From the NCBI GenBank assembly GCA_947579665.1, contig OX388347.1, forward strand, positions 19,398,562 to 19,462,561: a stretch of 64,000 nt of DNA, in the 5' to 3' direction. This document shows positions 61,740 through 64,000 of the stretch, piece after piece; position 1 is the first letter of the stretch; each line of letters opens with the position of its first letter. This DNA comes from Sympetrum striolatum (Eukaryota; Arthropoda; Insecta; Odonata; Libellulidae). The notes under the pieces were generated by a model that did no database searches, had not been told where the DNA came from, and was given only the letters and a program-made list of their open reading frames with translations. The position numbers and the translations under genes are program-made.

Positions 61740-61975
61740 TTTTATTATTATTTATTTATTTGACCCTTTATTGGCGAGGTTAGGCCCAAGTGGGCCTCTC
61801 TTCCACCTAACCTCGTATATCGTCAGAATATGAATAATTGTAAATTAAATTAATACAAAAAGATAGAGTAGAGTGTGGGGAAAAATCTTTGCAACTGAAG
61901 GTTGCTAAAGAAAAACCCACGTTGCGGGAAAACACCGACAGAGAAGGGGGTGATAAAGCCCGCGAAAACATAGTA
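61740..61975 (-). repeat. Family A retroposon 3' end, subfamily 2
   Basis: The best-preserved copy. On the minus strand a block with GTGTTTTCCCGCAACGTGGG precedes a stem-loop at 61887-61910 (CTTT-A-GCAAC, CTTCA, GTTGC-AAAG, one bulged A). The terminal stem follows: CGAGGTTAGG with CCTAACCTCG, ten perfect pairs (61806-61815 and 61775-61784), with an inner GGCCC/GGGCC alternative. Then come AATAAA and a tail of AAAT-type units (61741-61760). Confidence 0.85.
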
Positions 61976-61979
61976 AAAA

Positions 61980-63220
61980 TAACAATGAAGTATATACATT
62001 AATAGAATTACATACAGCATATACATAAATCCATAAATTTACAGAAAAATAAAAATATTATTAATTACAATAGAAAAATATAACATTTACTAAAGTGAGA
62101 AAGAATTATTCAATTGAGAATTATTATGCCACGCATGCTACTCGATTATTTAAGCAGCGGATCTAGAAAATTTCCCAGGCGCTTTGGAGCAACACAATTC
62201 ATTCTGTTTTCAAAAATATGTTAATATTAGAGCTCTGATTACCTTCATTAAACTGTCATAATTTCATGTGGTAGTGAAAAATCCAAAAGGTTGAAAGTGA
62301 TTGTTGAAACAATTTATTTTTAGTTTAGTCACCTTTCATAGACAAATTACTTTTTATGCAAAATCTCTAGGTGGATCGGAGGGTCGGATCCCCCCCCTGG
62401 ATCCGAAAATGCGTTCTAACCACTTAAATCAACTCATACTTCTTCTGACTTTTTCTTCATTTCGTTACCATACAAGTAGGGTGCTCGTGCACTTCTGTAC
62501 ACCCATGTTTGCCTCTTTTGGCAGTTCTCCTCGTCTTTAATCTCTAACAGTACTACACCCAGCACATTTCCACATACATATGCCTTTCCATATTTCCGTC
62601 ACATTACTCCATTCCAGGAAAACGTTTTACCCAAGTACGCAAATCACCTTCGCTTATGCTCAACCCGAAGCCAATCATTTTCCCTTCTCCGACTACTATT
62701 TTGCCATATAATGGCGCATAATGGAGAAAGCGAAAAGTTAACGAACTGCTTTTACTCCGATTGTCGTCCCTATTGTTGCGTGGGCATTGTCGGATCCTGT
62801 TTTTTACGCACCCGAGTCGCGCAATCTAGGAGCGGATGTCTTGACACCGAGTGACCTGCCGATGGAATTCCGGTTGCTAGGCGCTTACCTTTGGCAGTCC
62901 ACGGGAAAGTCTATGATTTGAGGGCAGCGGAGATTAGAAGGCATTTTCCACGATTCTATTGCCAGAGGTCGCTTTAGGCCATGTGGGATGCCTTCCTCTC
63001 GAAAGCGATTCGTGGGAAAGAGTAACGGAAAACACTCGCGCTCATGTCGTTCCCGAAATAACCCCTTTTCCGCCCTCTATTACGAATTTCTAAGAGGATT
63101 AGGTGGTCTCTCATTTTTGGGTTTTCCTGTGGGGTGTCGAGGGACCCCAAGTTTTTAATCCTGTTCGTTGGATTCAATTGTCTGTCTTTTAGCTAGGGGC
63201 CGGCTTTTGTCTCAAACACT
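61980..63220. other. Gene-free stretch
   Basis: AT-rich to about 62300, then C/T-rich. The part at 62700-63180 is GC-richer. The frames at 62301-62540 and 62974-63177 are unrecognised. A run of seven C lies at about 62391-62397. Confidence 0.35.
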
Positions 63221-63225
63221 ACACT

Positions 63226-63442
63226 GTTGGCTACCAAAACCCATGGAGAGGAAGTAAGGCTTACTAGGCTAGATGAGGAGTGAGCTACTTTACCTTTACA
63301 TTCCTCCTCGAGCTTGAAAATTATGAGTGGAAAATGTGGACGTCTTCGCATCAAAATGACCAGATGAATGACGTATTTTGAAGAATTGAACAAGGAGTGT
63401 CCAAAATGAATACCATTATTCGGCTTCAATCATACCTCAGTA
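63226..63442 (+). repeat. Family D repeat, copy 3
   Basis: GTTGGCTACC, GGAAGTAAGGCTTACTAGGC, GATGAGGAGTGAGCTA, then TTCAATCATACCTCAGTAGC align in order with copies 1 and 2. The middle part has drifted. The minus-strand frame across it (63193-63429) is probably an accident of the repeat. Confidence 0.6.
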
Positions 63443-63444
63443 GC

Positions 63445-64000
63445 TTCAACATGATAGAATTTCTCTTGTTTATTTCTTTCAATAAATATTTCCTTACTTA
63501 TCGATCATTGCATTCAATTTTCTTAAATACTTAAGTAATTTGACGTCTTTATGTGATTGAAACACGTAATTAATTCAAATTCACGGAAGAGGCCGAAATG
63601 TTGTGGAATTCCGACATTATCGAAAGGATTGACAATTCTTTCGTAATTAAATGTCCTATAAGAAAACTTGTAAGTTTAGTACTCTCCGAAACCTATCCCT
63701 CACAGTGATTTGATTTTGTTAGAAAGTATTTTTATATTAAATTAAATTATTATAAAGTATTAATGTTAGAAAGTACTATTATTTTCTTCCGCAATTATAA
63801 TGAAAACTGTATTTTATACATTTACACCTATTTTTATAACCTACAGGCCCCTTTTCGGCGTGTAATTTGCTGATAAAAATGAACAAGAAAAATTCTCATG
63901 TTATTATTCAAATCTTCGATCAGGTTGTAATAAGTGAAGTGTACGGTACTACACCATATTCGTATATTCATTAGTTCATGTGTAATATATACTATATCAT
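63445..64000. other. AT-rich end of window
   Basis: No gene seen. It holds the truncated family C copy listed separately. Confidence 0.35.
63818..63864 (+). repeat. Family C repeat, copy 5 (truncated)
   Basis: ACATTTACACCTATTTTTAT followed by CTACAGGCCCCTTTTCGGCGTGT matches the first two thirds of copy 1; the rest is missing. Confidence 0.45.

Noticed and set aside
1..64000. CRISPR array, operon or other bacterial feature
   Set aside because: No regularly spaced repeats, no dense long frames and no ribosome-binding-site pattern. SINEs, MITEs and LINE relics are eukaryotic.

Overview
The window is eukaryotic and almost certainly from an arthropod, most likely an insect. It is AT-rich, CpG is not visibly depleted, and it is packed with decayed transposable elements: tRNA-derived SINEs, mariner-type MITEs, and 3' fragments of LINE-type reverse transcriptases. 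I cannot name the species. No open frame exceeds about 140 codons, none gives a protein family I recognise except LINE remnants, and opposite strands are often open together. I therefore read the window as intergenic or deep intronic DNA with no demonstrable host gene.

Layout. 0-10 kb: a retroposon 3' end of family A (955-1200, minus), a 122-bp mariner-like MITE (1942-2063), a tRNA-like SINE head (3421-3490), a family C copy (5771-5830) and a SINE (8866-8985). 10-20 kb: a family A tail (10495-10560), a minus-strand SINE relic (12335-12390), a head-to-head inverted tRNA-like pair (15393-15563), a SINE with an 11-bp target-site duplication (17641-17795), and a 65-bp direct repeat at 18.3 and 19.2 kb. 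20-35 kb: a long hairpin (20117-20229), an unidentified minus-strand frame (22396-22692), the only plus-strand family A copy (23605-23830), a tentative LINE piece at 29.4 kb, a 67-nt hairpin (32300-32366), the second MITE copy (32558-32678) and another family A copy (33538-33708). 35-50 kb: two family C copies, a SINE head at 40.8 kb, LINE fragments at 43.0-43.3 kb and 46.9-47.3 kb, a tRNA-like element at 49.05 kb, and a family D copy. 50-64 kb: a SINE head at 52.8 kb, a duplicated family C copy at 54.2-54.4 kb, two family D copies, a 203-bp MITE with long inverted repeats (60262-60464), a LINE fragment at 61.5 kb, and a family A copy at 61.74-61.97 kb.

The elements show how the region was built. 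Autonomous LINEs, now only RT C-terminal scraps, were probably the machinery for the SINEs and possibly for family A. Family A has a defined 3' end: stem-loop, AATAAA-like signal, then a short tandem tail. A mariner-type transposase encoded elsewhere would have moved the two MITE families. The two best-preserved items, the SINE at 17.65 kb and the MITE pair that is nearly identical over 120 bp, suggest these families were active fairly recently. All identities and alignments were judged by eye; no search was run.
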